Origin: Certhia americana
Lineage: Eukaryota; Chordata; Aves; Passeriformes; Certhiidae
Assembly (NCBI GenBank): GCA_018697195.1
Contig: CM031861.1
Location: forward strand, 3,256,242 to 3,320,241
Direction: 5' to 3'
Length of the DNA stretch: 64,000 nucleotides
In this document: piece by piece, positions 38,001-50,176 of the stretch
Layout of the letters: each line of letters starts with the position of its first letter
Position numbering within the stretch: the first letter of the stretch is position 1
Translations under genes and position numbers: made by a program
The notes under the pieces: generated by a model
Told to the model about the DNA's origin: nothing
Seen by the model: the letters and a program-made list of their open reading frames with translations, nothing else
The model's database searches: none

Positions 38001-41000
38001 GAGCTGGAAAGGGAGGCAGCAGCATCCTGTTCATCCCTACATAGCCTCTCCAGGGGAATTGTAATGAATTTGCTTTATTTCACTGAATCAAACCGCTCTC
38101 TGCTCTTCAAGAGGAAGAGCAGTGGTTACCTAGGATCCTGTTTCCAAGCAGTCAGATATCAACTTCCCACGCTGCAGCAATGTAGATTTTCCTTTCCTGC
38201 CTGTAAGATGCCTTTTGGCCTTCCCCTTGTAGGGTTTGGACCATGTGGATTGATTGGTGGTGCAACCACCAAGATGCAATATTGTGTGGTGGGATGTCAT
38301 GCCCCTGGGTCACCACCACTGGTGGGTTGGTTTATCAGGTTGGATTGCAAAGCAGTTTATCTTATTTTTAGCACAAGAATGACTTCCACCTTCTCCTTAT
38401 TGAATAGGTCAACAAGGAACCTGAAATAATTTTTTAAAATGTCTGTGGAGCTCCTAGACTTATTAATAATAGATCCTTCACTCTCTTTTCACTCTTTCAG
38501 CTTTGTGCAGAAATAATCTCGTAGCCACAACTGTGTGAACTAAGGAAGATCTAGCCCTCTTTAGTGCCTCCTGAGTGCTCTCAGATTCAGCAGAAGAAGA
38601 GTTTGTGCTGAATAAACACAGATTTTCATCTATTTCCTTCACAGTCTGAGAAATGTCCACTGGTATTGGATGTGATGGAGGGGACTGATGCCACCCTTGG
38701 CTGCTGTGTCAGCATTTCTGGGCCAGTGACCCATCAGATCCACTCAGTGTTTACTGTGCAGCATTAAGCAAAGAGAGATTGGAAAATTCAGCATTCCACT
38801 GGCAAACAGTTGAATTTTAAATATTTTTTCAGCGATTCTTAGCAGCGTATATAAATGGATTTTCAACAAATAAAAAGCCCCAGGCCTTCCACGCGCATGG
38901 GCGTGTTTTGGTAGTGCAGACAATACCTGTGGTGGAAGGAGGCTCTTGCAAACCATCCTGTGAATAGCTGCAGCATCACTGCCTTCTCCTCTCCTCCCTG
39001 ACAGCAGCTGAAATGGCAGGGCTTGGTTTGGCCAGTACTTTGCATCATTTACAGCAAGGCTGCTAAACCCTGGGCTGAAATGGATGGGAGCTCAGCTAAT
39101 TTGCATGATTTAAAATGCCAGCTCGGTTTAATGTAGAGCAGCTGGTTATACTTAACTCCTTCAGGAGAAAACTTAATGCCAGCAGATCGCATTATCCAGG
39201 GCTACACTACACATATTTATTAATTTATTTATTTCTCTGGCCCTTCTCCTCACTGCTTCCTAGAGCCTTTGTAAAAGACCATTTGTGCACGGCTGGCAAA
39301 GGGCTCTGCTCACTGCTGATATTTCTGTATCTTGCAGATTTCACAAAGCAGTTGGTCCCATCTTGTGGCAAATACTTGGTGCAGCTCCCAAGCATCCACT
39401 TACACACTGACCTTAGCAGACAGGACTCTAAATTAAGATGTGTCATGGTGAAGGGTGGTGAGATTAGTTGGAAGAGGGACAGGTGTAGAGGCATGGATTA
39501 TGTGGATTACTGCATACTCAATTTCTTAGGGTTAAATTTCAAGGTTGAAAATGGCTAATTCCACAATTATGAAATTAGGATATGCTGTGCCGTTCCTCTG
39601 GGTGCTGTGCCAGAGTCACCTTGTGAGGGAAGGAGGACTTGGAGGATCAAAGAATTCCTTGGCTCCCCTGAAATAATTAGTGTAACCTCAGTGAGAGGAT
39701 GGAGGGAGCATAATCTTTTAATACCAACCTTTCTCAAAATTGACCTTGTCACAGGCAGATTCAGCCTCTCACAGAGGGACAGATGTTTGGTACAGTCACT
39801 TTTACTGCATCAGAAATGCTGGCACAGTATCTCATCCTCTGCCAAAATTCTCTTTGCCTTTCCCTGGGCATGCCTTTGGATGAGCTGTGGGATATTGGTG
39901 GACTTTACAGAATCGAGGCTTCCTCAAGGCACTTACAATGGAGTTTTCTCTTCCTCTGGAAATTCTTTATTCAGTCAAGCTCCAGCTGAGTCTTCTCTTG
40001 AAACAGCAGTTCCAAATGGTCGCTTTCGAAGATCCTGATCAGTTTCAAGGTGCAAGCCATTAAGCTGGAGATAAAATGTGTGTTAGGTTCTTTTGACACT
40101 GGGAAGTCCCGTAAGGGCTGCATCTCAAATTTGAGCATTTCTTGTTACCCTTTATAAACCTTTGTGGCAGACAATAGCAGGTAGTTACTTGGTTGATATC
40201 AATGCTGTGTTTGGTGGATGGGGCAGGAAAGTCATGTAGTGCAGGAGAAAGGACAAGTCTCCCCTAATGAAAACTGATCATTGTCTTTTTTTGTTGTGAA
40301 AGGGAAACCTCTAAGAAGATGACTTCCCGTAATCTTCTTCCACGAATGCAGGAAAGACAAATTGTCTTTGGCGATGAAATATTTCATCCTTTCATCTGTT
40401 GTCCCTGCATAAGATCATTAGCATGCCTGCATGCTGAGGGAGATTATAGCCCTGCATTCTATAGGCAAATTATTTATGTTGTAGAGTACGTATACCACAA
40501 CTAGGTTGAACATCTGAATGCTTTTGATGTGTAATCAAAAACATTTTTTCTCATTTTTTGCTCATTTTTTTCATTTTTTCTCAGCCACCTGAGAAAAAAC
40601 CCATCACTCTTGCAAGCCAAAAATAGTTAAACAACACATATCCATTTCTGTTTCCAGACAGAAACCATTTTGTGAGGCAGTTTAGAAAGTTCCTTTCTAG
40701 CTGAGGTAGAGCAGTGTAGTTTAGTAACCAGTTGTCAGGTACCAGGTCAAAACTTGGAACAGCTGAGGCCATTTGTCATTTGTCTTTGGCCATCAAGTCT
40801 GACTCCAGGCTTCTGGAACAGGAGCAAATTAGCCACATTTTCATTTATGCTGTGTGTGAGAGCTGTCTGTGAGTTTGTAAGTCCTCACCAACCATGTTGC
40901 TTGGGTGTCTCAAGTATTGTTTTGTTTTCTTTTTATAGCTAAGGGGTAAGTTTATTTATTTTAATGCTTTTCCATTTGTATTTCCAAATACAAACCTTTC

Positions 41001-42210
41001 AGGGATACAAGCTTGACCTCTAATGCTTATTATTTTTCATTCTTTGTTATTTTCCACCACAGATGTTTTTATTTTGCTGTTTTTAGGACTTTTCCAACTG
41101 ATCAGAAAGTCAAGCTAGTTCCAGCAGACTGGACATGCTGTGAAAAAGCTTGAAGAAATCATAAGACTAGTTTTTATGGCACCTTCATTCTGAGCCCTGC
41201 CTTTCTGCCAAGAGGAGTTTCAGTCCTAAAGGGCAGAGGGAGGATGCAGGGTGAGTCTGTGAGCCACAGGCCATCAGCATCATTGTCACCTCCTTGCAGC
41301 CTGCTGCACTTTATCACCAGCAGCTCCCTTATCTCACAGGTGTTCTGCAGAGATAAATCCATTATAATTCTAAGTAGCTCAGGTAAAGTGATACCTGGAG
41401 CCATGAATTACCTTAAATAGCTAACTGTGGAACTTCTAAACCTTCATGCATGTGTGATCTGTTATTTTCTTATTGATCTTTGTTCTTAAGGTAATACTTG
41501 AATCAAAGCGGGAGATACTCGATTTTAAGTCCTTTCCGGTAATGGTTTATGGATTTTAATAAAACTTGTGAAAGGTTCACAGCTATAAACAGATATCATT
41601 ACTTTTTGCTGTGCTTTCTGAAAACAGCAGTTTATCCTTTATTGCTGAGAGTAATTTAAAGAGAAGATGAGAATCGAAGAGTGGCTAATGCTGTTTCAAA
41701 TTATAATGAGGAGTTTGTGGGCTGTGGGTTTCCATCTGCACTCCATCTTCTATGCCATCTGCCCACGAGGAGAAAATCATCAGTTGAGAAAATAAGAGGA
41801 TGTCCTGAATTTAGGCAGCCACAGAACCACCAGTTACCCACGACACCTTCTGAGATTTGTAATGGTACCTGAGCCTGTGATAGTACTGCCCTGAAAAGGA
41901 AAAGAGGAGTGTAAAAAAAGGCCGTTGAGATTTTGTAGGATGGAAAAGGGTGATTTTTAGCCCCATGAAATGCATGATTGACCACGTTAGTAGAAGTGAG
42001 GAATCTGCAGAGTGTTAATTTGTAGTATGTAAAACAGCTGAGAACTATCTGTGAAGGCTGAGATTATGCTAATTTATGCAGTCCACATTGCTACTGCAGT
42101 TTAAAAATAGCTTCTTTTCCAGAGATCTAGAGCTACTGCAGGTTGGCTTTGCATTTAGCTCTGCAAATTTTACCAGTTTGAACACAGAACAAAGCCTGAT
42201 TTATGTGGTC
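29010..42210. other. Intronic unique sequence without recognised features
   Basis: About 13 kb with no recognised transposon, exon or RNA gene on either strand. The longest frames (for example near 30.2-30.6, 38.0-38.4 and 39.1-40.0 kb) lack recognisable domains or splice framing. A run of A/T-rich DNA at 34.9-36.6 kb is the most AT-skewed part. The scarcity of young repeats over this length suggests either conserved intronic regulatory DNA or simply old sequence. Confidence 0.45.
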
Positions 42211-42216
42211 TTTTTA

Positions 42217-42385
42217 TCACAGAATCATAGAATAGTTAAGGTTTGAAGGAAGCTCTGTAGATCATCTAGTCCAACCCCCCTGCCAAGGCAGAGTCACCTA
42301 GAGCAGATTACACCTGAATGTGTCCAGGTGGATCTTGAATACTTCCAGAGGGGATCACTCCATGACCTCCCTGGGCAGACTATTT
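42217..42385 (-). mobile_element. CR1 LINE 3' fragment, antisense (first of two abutting copies)
   Basis: Begins with ATCACAGAATCATAGAATAG, the antisense CR1 terminal repeat. It continues with 'gatcatctagtccaacccc', 'ctgccaaggcagagtcacct', 'gtgtccaggtggatcttgaa' and 'gatcactccatgacctccct', in canonical order. It stops abruptly where a second CR1 tail begins, so it is 5'-truncated at about 160 bp. Confidence 0.95.
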
Positions 42386-43770
42386 CACAGAACAGCAGAA
42401 CAAGCTGAGCTACAAGGGACCCACAAGGACCATGAAGTCCACCTCCTGTCCCTGCACAGGATAATCCCATGGGTCACACCATGTGCTTGAGAGCCCTGTC
42501 CAAATGCTCCTTGAGCTCTGCCAGCCTTGCTGCTGTGGCCACTGCCCTGGGGAGCCTGTTCCAGTGCCCAGCCACCCTCTGGGGGAAGAGCCTTTTCCTG
42601 ACAGCCAACCTAAACCTCCCCTGGCACAACTTCAGGCCATTCCCTCGGGTGCTGTGGCTGTCACAGAGCAGAGATCAGTGTCTGTCCCTCCTGCTCCCCT
42701 CAGGAGGATGCTGTAGCTGTGATGAGGTTTCCCCTCAGTCTCCTCTCCTGCAGGCTGAGCAGCCCCAGTGCCCTCAGCTGCTCCTCACACGACTTCCCCT
42801 GCAGGCCCTTCACCATCCTGGACACTCTCTAACAGCCCCAATGTCTATTTTATGTTGTGGCCTCCCCTGGACACTCTCTCTCAGCCCAATGTCTGTTTTA
42901 TGTTGTGGCCTCCCCTGGACACTCTCTCTCAGCCCAATGTCTGTTTTATGTTGTGGCACCCAAAACTGCCCCAGCACTCGAGGTGAGGCTGCCCCAGCTC
43001 AGAGCAGAGCAGGACAATCCCCTCCCTTGCCTGGCTGGTGATGCTGTGCCTGGTGCCCCTCAGGACAGGGTGGCCCTCCTGGCTGCAGGGCACTGCTGAC
43101 CCAAGTTCAGCTTTCCATTAACCAGCACCCCAGGTACCTTCCTGCAGCTCTGCTCCCCAGTGTCTCATTGCCCATTCTGTCTGTACATCCAGGGCTGCCC
43201 CATCCCAGGTGCAGAATCCAGTACTTTCCCTTGTTGAACTCCATGTAGTTGGTGATTGCACAGCCCTCTCATCTGTCCAGATCTCTCTGCAGGGCCTTCC
43301 TGCAGGCTCCTTCCAGTTTTGTATCTTTGCAAACTTGCTTAGTACTGCTTTGTCATTTAATGAAATCATTAATGACAAAGTCATTAACTCCAAGTCATTA
43401 ATGAAGATGTTGAAGAGCACAGGGCCTACATGGGCCCCCCCAGAACTCCATTAGTGAAAGTCTGGTGCCACCCATTCACTGTCACCCAACCTGTGAGCCA
43501 GTTGCTCACCCATCACACGACATGTTTATCCAGCTCTGTGCTGGACACTTTGTCCAGAAGGTCACCCTGAGAGGCAGGATCAAAAGCTTTACTGAAATCC
43601 CAAAAGGTTACATCAGCTGGCTTCCCTTGATCACCCAGGTGGGCTACCCTGTCATAAAACTCAGGTTTAATGAGCAGGACTTTCCCTCAGGGAGCTCTTG
43701 CCATGCTCTCTGCAGTGGTGCAGTGCTTGCCACTGTTCCCATTTTTGTGGGGCTCTGGTTGCTTCCACCA
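42386..43770 (-). mobile_element. CR1 LINE, 1.4 kb, antisense, with decayed reverse transcriptase
   Basis: A second CR1 of a different subfamily starts at TTTCACAGAACAGCAGAAC and extends back about 1.4 kb into ORF2. On the minus strand the remains of the RT domain can be read in order. A SFYDRVAHLGDQGKP-type segment and FSKAFD (about 43570-43680) come first. LFNIFINDLE (about 43420) follows, and then LSKFA near 43340. At that point the catalytic Asp-Asp block is damaged by a small deletion that shifts the frame. A CR1-like LHLG-type region follows in another frame. At least one internal stop and several frame changes make it non-functional. It also carries an internal 48-bp triplication. Confidence 0.93.
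42818..42960. repeat. 48-bp tandem repeat, three copies, inside CR1
   Basis: Three consecutive units starting CTGGACACTCTCT and containing CAATGTCT(A/G)TTTTATGTTGTGG begin at 42818, 42867 and 42915. The last two are nearly identical. The first differs by a few bases and one inserted C. The 48-bp unit keeps the reading frame, which creates a repeated protein-like frame on the plus strand that is not real. It is most simply a local slippage expansion after insertion of the CR1. Confidence 0.95.
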
Positions 43771-43774
43771 CATC

Positions 43775-46740
43775 GTTTTGCTTCCATTCAAGAGGCTGAA
43801 TGGGTAATGCTGCCCCTCTTAGAAATGAAGTATAGGTGGATGCTGTGAACAGCTGCAGTGGTAGGCCTGAGGCTGAATGCCCAAAAGAATTAAATCAGAT
43901 TAAAGTGTGTTTTGGGTTTTTGGTATCTGGTTTTGTTTTGCAGAGCTTGACACCCATTGCTCAGATGTGTGGTGCCTTGGAGTACCTTGGAGAGGTATTT
44001 GGCTCATCTTCTGCCACTCTATGCCTCATTGTTTTGGGTGCTTATGGGACGTAAGGAACGAAAAGGCGGGGAGGTGGAACCTCCATGTACTAGTTGTGAT
44101 TAAAACCAATTTTCAGGTTGTCATTTGAACTACATTTCCAATGAGTGTGGGAGAAAATGAGAAATAAGAAGTGAATTGCAGCTGGAGGCAGTGGCTAATT
44201 TCATATTCTGATTTTGTGTTTTAAATTCTGAAGGAGCTAGAATGAATTCTGCAGTTCAAGTCATAATTTAGCTTTATGAATAGAATTACAGACAGTAGTG
44301 GAACTGAAACAAAAGACCAAAGCAATTTGGGACAAAAAGTCCTAGTGTGTAACTTGTGTTTGAACAGCTGTTCCTCTGATAAGAAGATACAGTGGGTTTT
44401 GACTACCAGAAGATAAATCCTTCCTAAGCATGAACACAATTTTAGAGGTCTACAGTGATGGGTGGAACCAAGAAAATATAATTCCCCTTCCTCTTTTTCT
44501 TCTACCACCTTCAGTCACATTTCCTTTCCCAGTGCAGGGATGAGACTTTTGATAAAAAAGCTCTTTTAACAGAAAATCGTAGTAGAGAACAATGGTTACA
44601 ATGCAGATTATTCCAGGTTCTCCTTTAGGGTCATTTAAGCTGTTTTTTTACTTAGGTCAGTGGATGAATCCTTGCAGGCAAAAGTATGGCTGCTAGGGAG
44701 GGAATGCTGAGCTCTCTGGGGCTGGAGCTGGGAGTTCCTGGTGGGCTGAGGTAGCTGAGCACTCAGAACTGAAAGTTCTGAAAAGCAGGTGTAGATCAGT
44801 GACTCGGTTTTGCTCACCTTATTGTAATTCCAGATAGGATACTGCTGAGGTCAAATCAGAGATGTAACTTTATATATGAATTTACCTAGTATTATGTTTT
44901 TGCTACACCTCCATTTAAAAAAACCCGCAAACTAAACCAAAACCCAACACAGATCTGTTTACTAGACTGTTGAGAAGTTTAGAAACTCTAGTCCTGGGAT
45001 ACTGGATGAAGCCAGATTGCTCTTTGGGTTTACAGCATCATCATTCAGTGTGATGTCTGCAACTTGTGTTTACAATGGCAATTAATTTCCATACACCAAG
45101 CCACTTCTGCCTCTTGCTTGAACTTAAAATGATTGGTAAAGACCATACAGTCCTTACTTATATAAAGAACTCACTGAAATCTGAGAATTAGAGGCCACTT
45201 TGTGGATCTAGCTTTCTCTTCAAATCCAGGCCTGGTGTACGTCTATCATTTCTAGGTTATCAAAAGGTATTTTTCTTTCTCCTGCTTTTCCATGCGTCAT
45301 GTGGTTTGGGGCATATATGCAATGTTTGGATAAGGAATGAGCGGAGTCTTGCATGCTGTTCCCTCTTTGAGCCAAAATACATGGAAGGGGTGTCAGTTTG
45401 CAGAAAAGAAGTGCATGTGATGGATATCTGCATGAAGCAGCTATGCCTTTAGCACAAGGACAGCAGGATTTGCCAGATTGGAAGTGTCAGTCACGGGCTC
45501 CTGGGAGCTGCTTAGGTTGGACCCAGTCTTTGGATTGCTCTTGAAACAGGAGTAGCTGTGGGTGTCCTTTTCATTACAGATGCTTAGTCTGAGGCTGAGT
45601 TTAAGCTCGTGGAAGGAGAAAGGGGAATAAAGCAGTTCGTGCGGTGGGATGGGTTAGCTGGGCTGCTATTGCCACCTGGTGGTGCTGGCCAGAACCAAGG
45701 CACTCACTCCCAATTTTCCTTTGCTTTCCCGGATGAGCTGCGTGGGATTAGGTAGCCGTTGGGTATGGACTAGATTTATTATGGATATACTTTTATTATA
45801 GATAATTCTTTCAGTATCGAAAACAAAAGGATCCAGAGTAGTTTATGACTGTCATTTATTTTGGGTGTAGATAATGTTACAAAAAATTCATAATTGTGCC
45901 TTTCTTTAAGCATCATCACATTCTGAATTGCCAGACACCAGTACTTGTGTGGCTGGCAACTCATGCACTAAGTATGACTGATGAATCCAGAATCTGCCTT
46001 TTTGGGTACAAAAATGGAGCAGGAGGCAACGTGGTGTCCTCTCAGCCTCAGAGTGTCTCCATCAGGGACACGCTGTGACCTGGTGGCATCTGGGTTCTGA
46101 GCTAATGAACATCTCTGAATTGCTTCAGCAGGGTCCAGTCACTGCATTACCAGGGCAAATTTGATTACCGTAAGTGATTAGTGTCTTATCTTGCTGAAAT
46201 TAGTGGATCATTATCAAATGATGACTTTTTGCACGTAATGTGACTTAATTGTCCTTTCATTAATAAAGAGTTTTATTGCAATCCTTTTAGCAGGGGAATA
46301 CAGATTAAGTTGTAGCTACCAAGAAAAAAATGGGGATCACTGTTCAGCCCCTCCTCTTCAGTGACAAAGCCACATTCTGTAGCTTAATCTGTAGATTCTC
46401 TGTCTCTACAGAACATCTGCATCTGCTGGAGCATTTCAGAGCTTTATAATTTTTTCCAGTGAAGAGCTGGCATAGGTTATTTGCTGTGAATCTTGCAGGC
46501 AGCACTTCGGAGCTAAAATCAGCTTTGTCATATATGGAAATTTGATCTGACCTGTGGTAGGGGGCTGACCTAAAAGCCTCTTTCCCTCTGTTGTAGCTGC
46601 CATGAACTCTCTATTTTGCCACCCTTTATTTTATCTCTATTCTGTGCCACAGAAATCTCTATTTTTGGGGGAAGATGTAAATCCATTAAAGTCACAAGCA
46701 TTTGCTTGGGATTATGGCTGAAAAATTTCCATTGTGCTGC
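43775..46740. other. Intronic unique sequence
   Basis: No recognised exon or transposon. A short A/C-rich patch lies at about 44915-44955. Open frames lack similarity. Confidence 0.45.
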
Positions 46741-46754
46741 AGGCTCTGGAAGTT

Positions 46755-46890
46755 TTCCCTGGAAGTGTTCAAGGCCAGGCTGGATGGGGCTTTAAGGAAC
46801 CTGCTCCAGTGAAAGTTGTCACCGCCCATGGCAGAGGTGTTAGAACTAGGTGGTCTTTAAGGTCCCTTCCAACCCAAACCATGACCCTTC
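46755..46890 (+). mobile_element. CR1 LINE 3' fragment, sense
   Basis: Contains 'ccctggaagtgttcaaggc', 'caggctggatggggcttt', 'ggaacctgctccagtgaaag', 'ccatggcagaggtgtt' and 'aaggtcccttccaacccaaa' in the canonical order of a CR1 3' end in plus orientation. 5'-truncated. It is the only clear sense-oriented CR1 piece in the visible NAV2 intron. Confidence 0.92.
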
Positions 46891-49379
46891 TTAATGAATG
46901 AAAAAAAGTTTTAATGGAGACAAAAATATTTCTGAAGCAGCCACACTGTCCTTATATCTATCATCTTTGGATTTCCAGTTAATATGGCAGTGCGAGCCAA
47001 TTTAGCAGGACCTGAAATACAACTAAATGGTGCCCTTGTGTGCAAAGTCCATTCCCTCATGAATATCAAGTGCTAATTTCACTTGGCTCTTTCAAGCCGC
47101 CTTCACACTGTATTTTTGGCTGCAGGAGAACCATTCTGACTACGAAGTGTAGTTATTTGGTAACTTGCTGTTCTGTATTGTTATTAAGGCTTATTAGATT
47201 TCTAGGCTTATTAGCAGTAATCATAATTTTGCCCAGAAGCAGTTAAATCAGCAGGAAGCAGAGCGATTTTTGTCAGTCACTTGTTAACAATTTCAGTTAT
47301 TAATATTCCTTGAAATGGAGGCCAGACCTTATTTCTCATGTGTGATGGTTGGTTTGTTTTTTCTTTCTTTCTGGTTCATATGTGCTTAATCCTCACAGTA
47401 CTTGGAAAATTAATTGGATCACAGTGGTACAAATGCTCCTTACAGTGGTTTCCTATTGTAATGTGCAGTGAAAGGGGATGAAAGGAAATATATTGAATTT
47501 GAGGTGTATTTTTTGGGGCTTTTTTTTGGAAAGACTTTGTAACCAAACATTTCTAGTCTTTTCTGTGGTTCTGCCAGCACACCAGGAGGTCTTTGAGGAT
47601 CATTGTTCTTCCCAGTCCTCTGGTGGACACCTTTTTGCTCTCCTTCATCCCAGGATGCTCCTTCCCCTTGGAAGCAGCAGGTAAAAGGTGGTGTTGTGAA
47701 GGTGTGCTGAAGCTGGTTCAGGATGGGTTTTTTGGTGGGTTTTAGTGCCCAGGTGAGTGTGGGGCTTCTCAGGTGGGCAGTGAGTGGAGTGCAGGCACCC
47801 CTGGCACAATTAGAGTCACCCTGGTGCTGTTGGGCTGTGTTCAGAGGGTGCTGTGAGGTGAGGGCTTTAGCTGAGCTGGCTCTTGGTGACAGGTAAAAGT
47901 GGATTGAAGTGAACTTATTTGAGGGCACTTTTCTTGGCCTTGTCTTTTGGATTTAAAACCAGTTAGCATGAGGGAGCAGTATCTGACTGAATGTTTCAGA
48001 TGGAGCCAAAGCCTGCGTTCCCCAGCTCAAGCAGTCTGACCTGCACTGTTTAGTTTAGCCAAAGAGGTTCCCCCACTTTTTATTGTCTAGGAATGCTCTG
48101 TGTCTGTGGCAGAAGGACAGCACATTCCCAAACCATATGAACAGGACACACAATTTTTGGAAGGCATCCTCAGGCAGATGTCTCTTTTTACCTCGCTCTC
48201 TTCCCTCCTCTTCTAGTTCCCATTCTTGGGACTTGGATGAAACCAAAGTTTCAACTTGGACAAATCCAAAGTTTCCAAGGCAGAAGGTCAGTGGAACACT
48301 GCTTCTTTTGGGCCAAGTGCTTGGAGAGTAAACCAGGCAACATTAATAGTATTTATCTGTAGAGGAAAACTAATAATAGCTTGTCCTCAGGTTTATTTAT
48401 TTTTCCTACTCACACTAGTGAAGTGCTGTAACAGTAGCAGCAGTCTTCTTTTTATATTTTTTTTTCCCCCCCTTGGTCTGTGATTTGAACTCTGTGTAAC
48501 TAGACTAGAGGTTGGAAACCAATCTTGTTTTCAGAGGCTCCTTGCCTCTGAAAATAACGTAGTGCTCCCAATTACCACATTTTAGGACATTCAGAGCATA
48601 GTTTGACACTATTTTAAAATTTCTAAATAGCTTAAAAGCAGTATTGGAATCTCCTGTTTGGGGCATAGCCTGACACCAGTGAAAGAATGCTTAATAAAAA
48701 TGAGAAGTGTTAAATTTCATCTAATCAAACAGGTTTGATTCTTTTATACCTTGCAGCACAGGTAATTGCTAGTTACACGAGTTGAATATTAAGGTGAAAT
48801 GCTAAATTACATGGTCAAGCTAAAAGGCAAAGAAGAGTCAGATCCCATAAATCTTAATTGGATTTTCCTTTTTTTTCTTTAGTCATCATATTAAGGTACA
48901 TTGAGAAGAGGCCAGCAATAATTTTTAGTACTGAGATATAAGCTAATTGGACACACAAGTGATAGGAAATGGGGCAAGTAGGGGGGAAAATTGCCTGGTA
49001 TTCTAATATAACTTTATTACTGAAAATCTGTTAACTGTTTAAGTGAGTCCCAGTCAAAATGCTGATGTTATGTTCTTAGACTGGCATCTCAAATTGAGAC
49101 TGATAACTGAGTTATCTTAGTAAATGCTAATTATTTTGTTCAAGTCAGACTGGGCTGCAGGTCATAGTCTAGACTGGGCCAATCTGGGGAGCAGATTAAA
49201 GAAACACGCTCTTCTTTATCCCATCATGAAAATACAATCCAATTCTTAGTGATTTGAATGGTAATAAAACTCTTTTTGACATTTACGGGGTGAGGATGTG
49301 CTCTGTTCATTAGTGCAGCAGAAGGTGAACTCAGCAAAATGCTTCTGGCTGTTTACAGTGGGGCATGCTGTAGCTTCTT

Positions 49380-49460
49380 TTTATTTATTTTTATTATATA
49401 TATATATAATTTAATATATAAATGTTATTTATAATAAATATAAATATTTATTTTATGTAT
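49380..49460. repeat. AT-rich / (AT)n low-complexity stretch
   Basis: Almost pure A and T for about 80 bp, with a short (TA)n core at about 49396-49410 and TATTTAT-type words. It has no features of a gene. It could be a flexible or duplex-unstable region. Confidence 0.85.
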
Positions 49461-50105
49461 TTTCTTTTTGTCTTATCTTTTGAGATACCGAAGAATAACA
49501 GTGCCGGTAAGACATGGAAGTGATCCTTGATGATGATAATATGTGGGAGAATAATATTAAATTAAAACCCTATATTCATAGCTCTGTGCTATTTTACTAA
49601 TCCATCATCAACATAAACCAAGCTTTGTAGCAGAATTTTTGTTTATTTTCAAGCAAGTGATAATCCTTTTAGAATGCCAGAAGCATTAATTGGATATCAA
49701 CTCCAGGGACTAGAAAAGCTTTTCTTAGATAAAACTTGTTTTCAGAACCACTACCTTAGGCTTTAGAGGAATCTCTTCCTTTTAAAGTAGCAGGAATACA
49801 TTGAGATTTGGCAGTCTGTATCCAGCACTGTGAATAAGAATTTGCATTTCTATTTGATACAGCCTACAGCAGTCTTTCATGATAAATATCAGCATCTTAA
49901 TTTCTTTTTTTGTCCTTACTATTTCTGTTTCTGTCCTCAATTTCAGAGGACAGGGAAAAAGTAGCTAAAAGGTAGCAAAGTAATACTAGCTGTTGACTTT
50001 TAAACTGCTACAAACTCTTTTGAACTTGAATGGATCTTGATTTTTTTCCCCCCAACTGACAATGATGTGGCAGCATGAAAACGGAATGAAAAGTTGAAAG
50101 GATAC

Positions 50106-50176
50106 TATTTGAAATAATAATTAAAAAAAAAAAAATTGAAAAAAAGTATTTGAAATAATAATTAAAAAAAAAAAAA
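50106..50176. repeat. Two-copy 41-bp tandem duplication with poly-A
   Basis: ATTTGAAATAATAATTAAAA followed by a run of A occurs twice in direct succession, at about 50107 and 50148. Replication slippage through A-runs is the simplest explanation. Confidence 0.9.

Noticed and set aside
43118..43685. Active reverse transcriptase gene
   Set aside because: RT motifs are readable but split across frames, the catalytic Asp-Asp block is damaged and stops are present. It is a dead CR1 copy.
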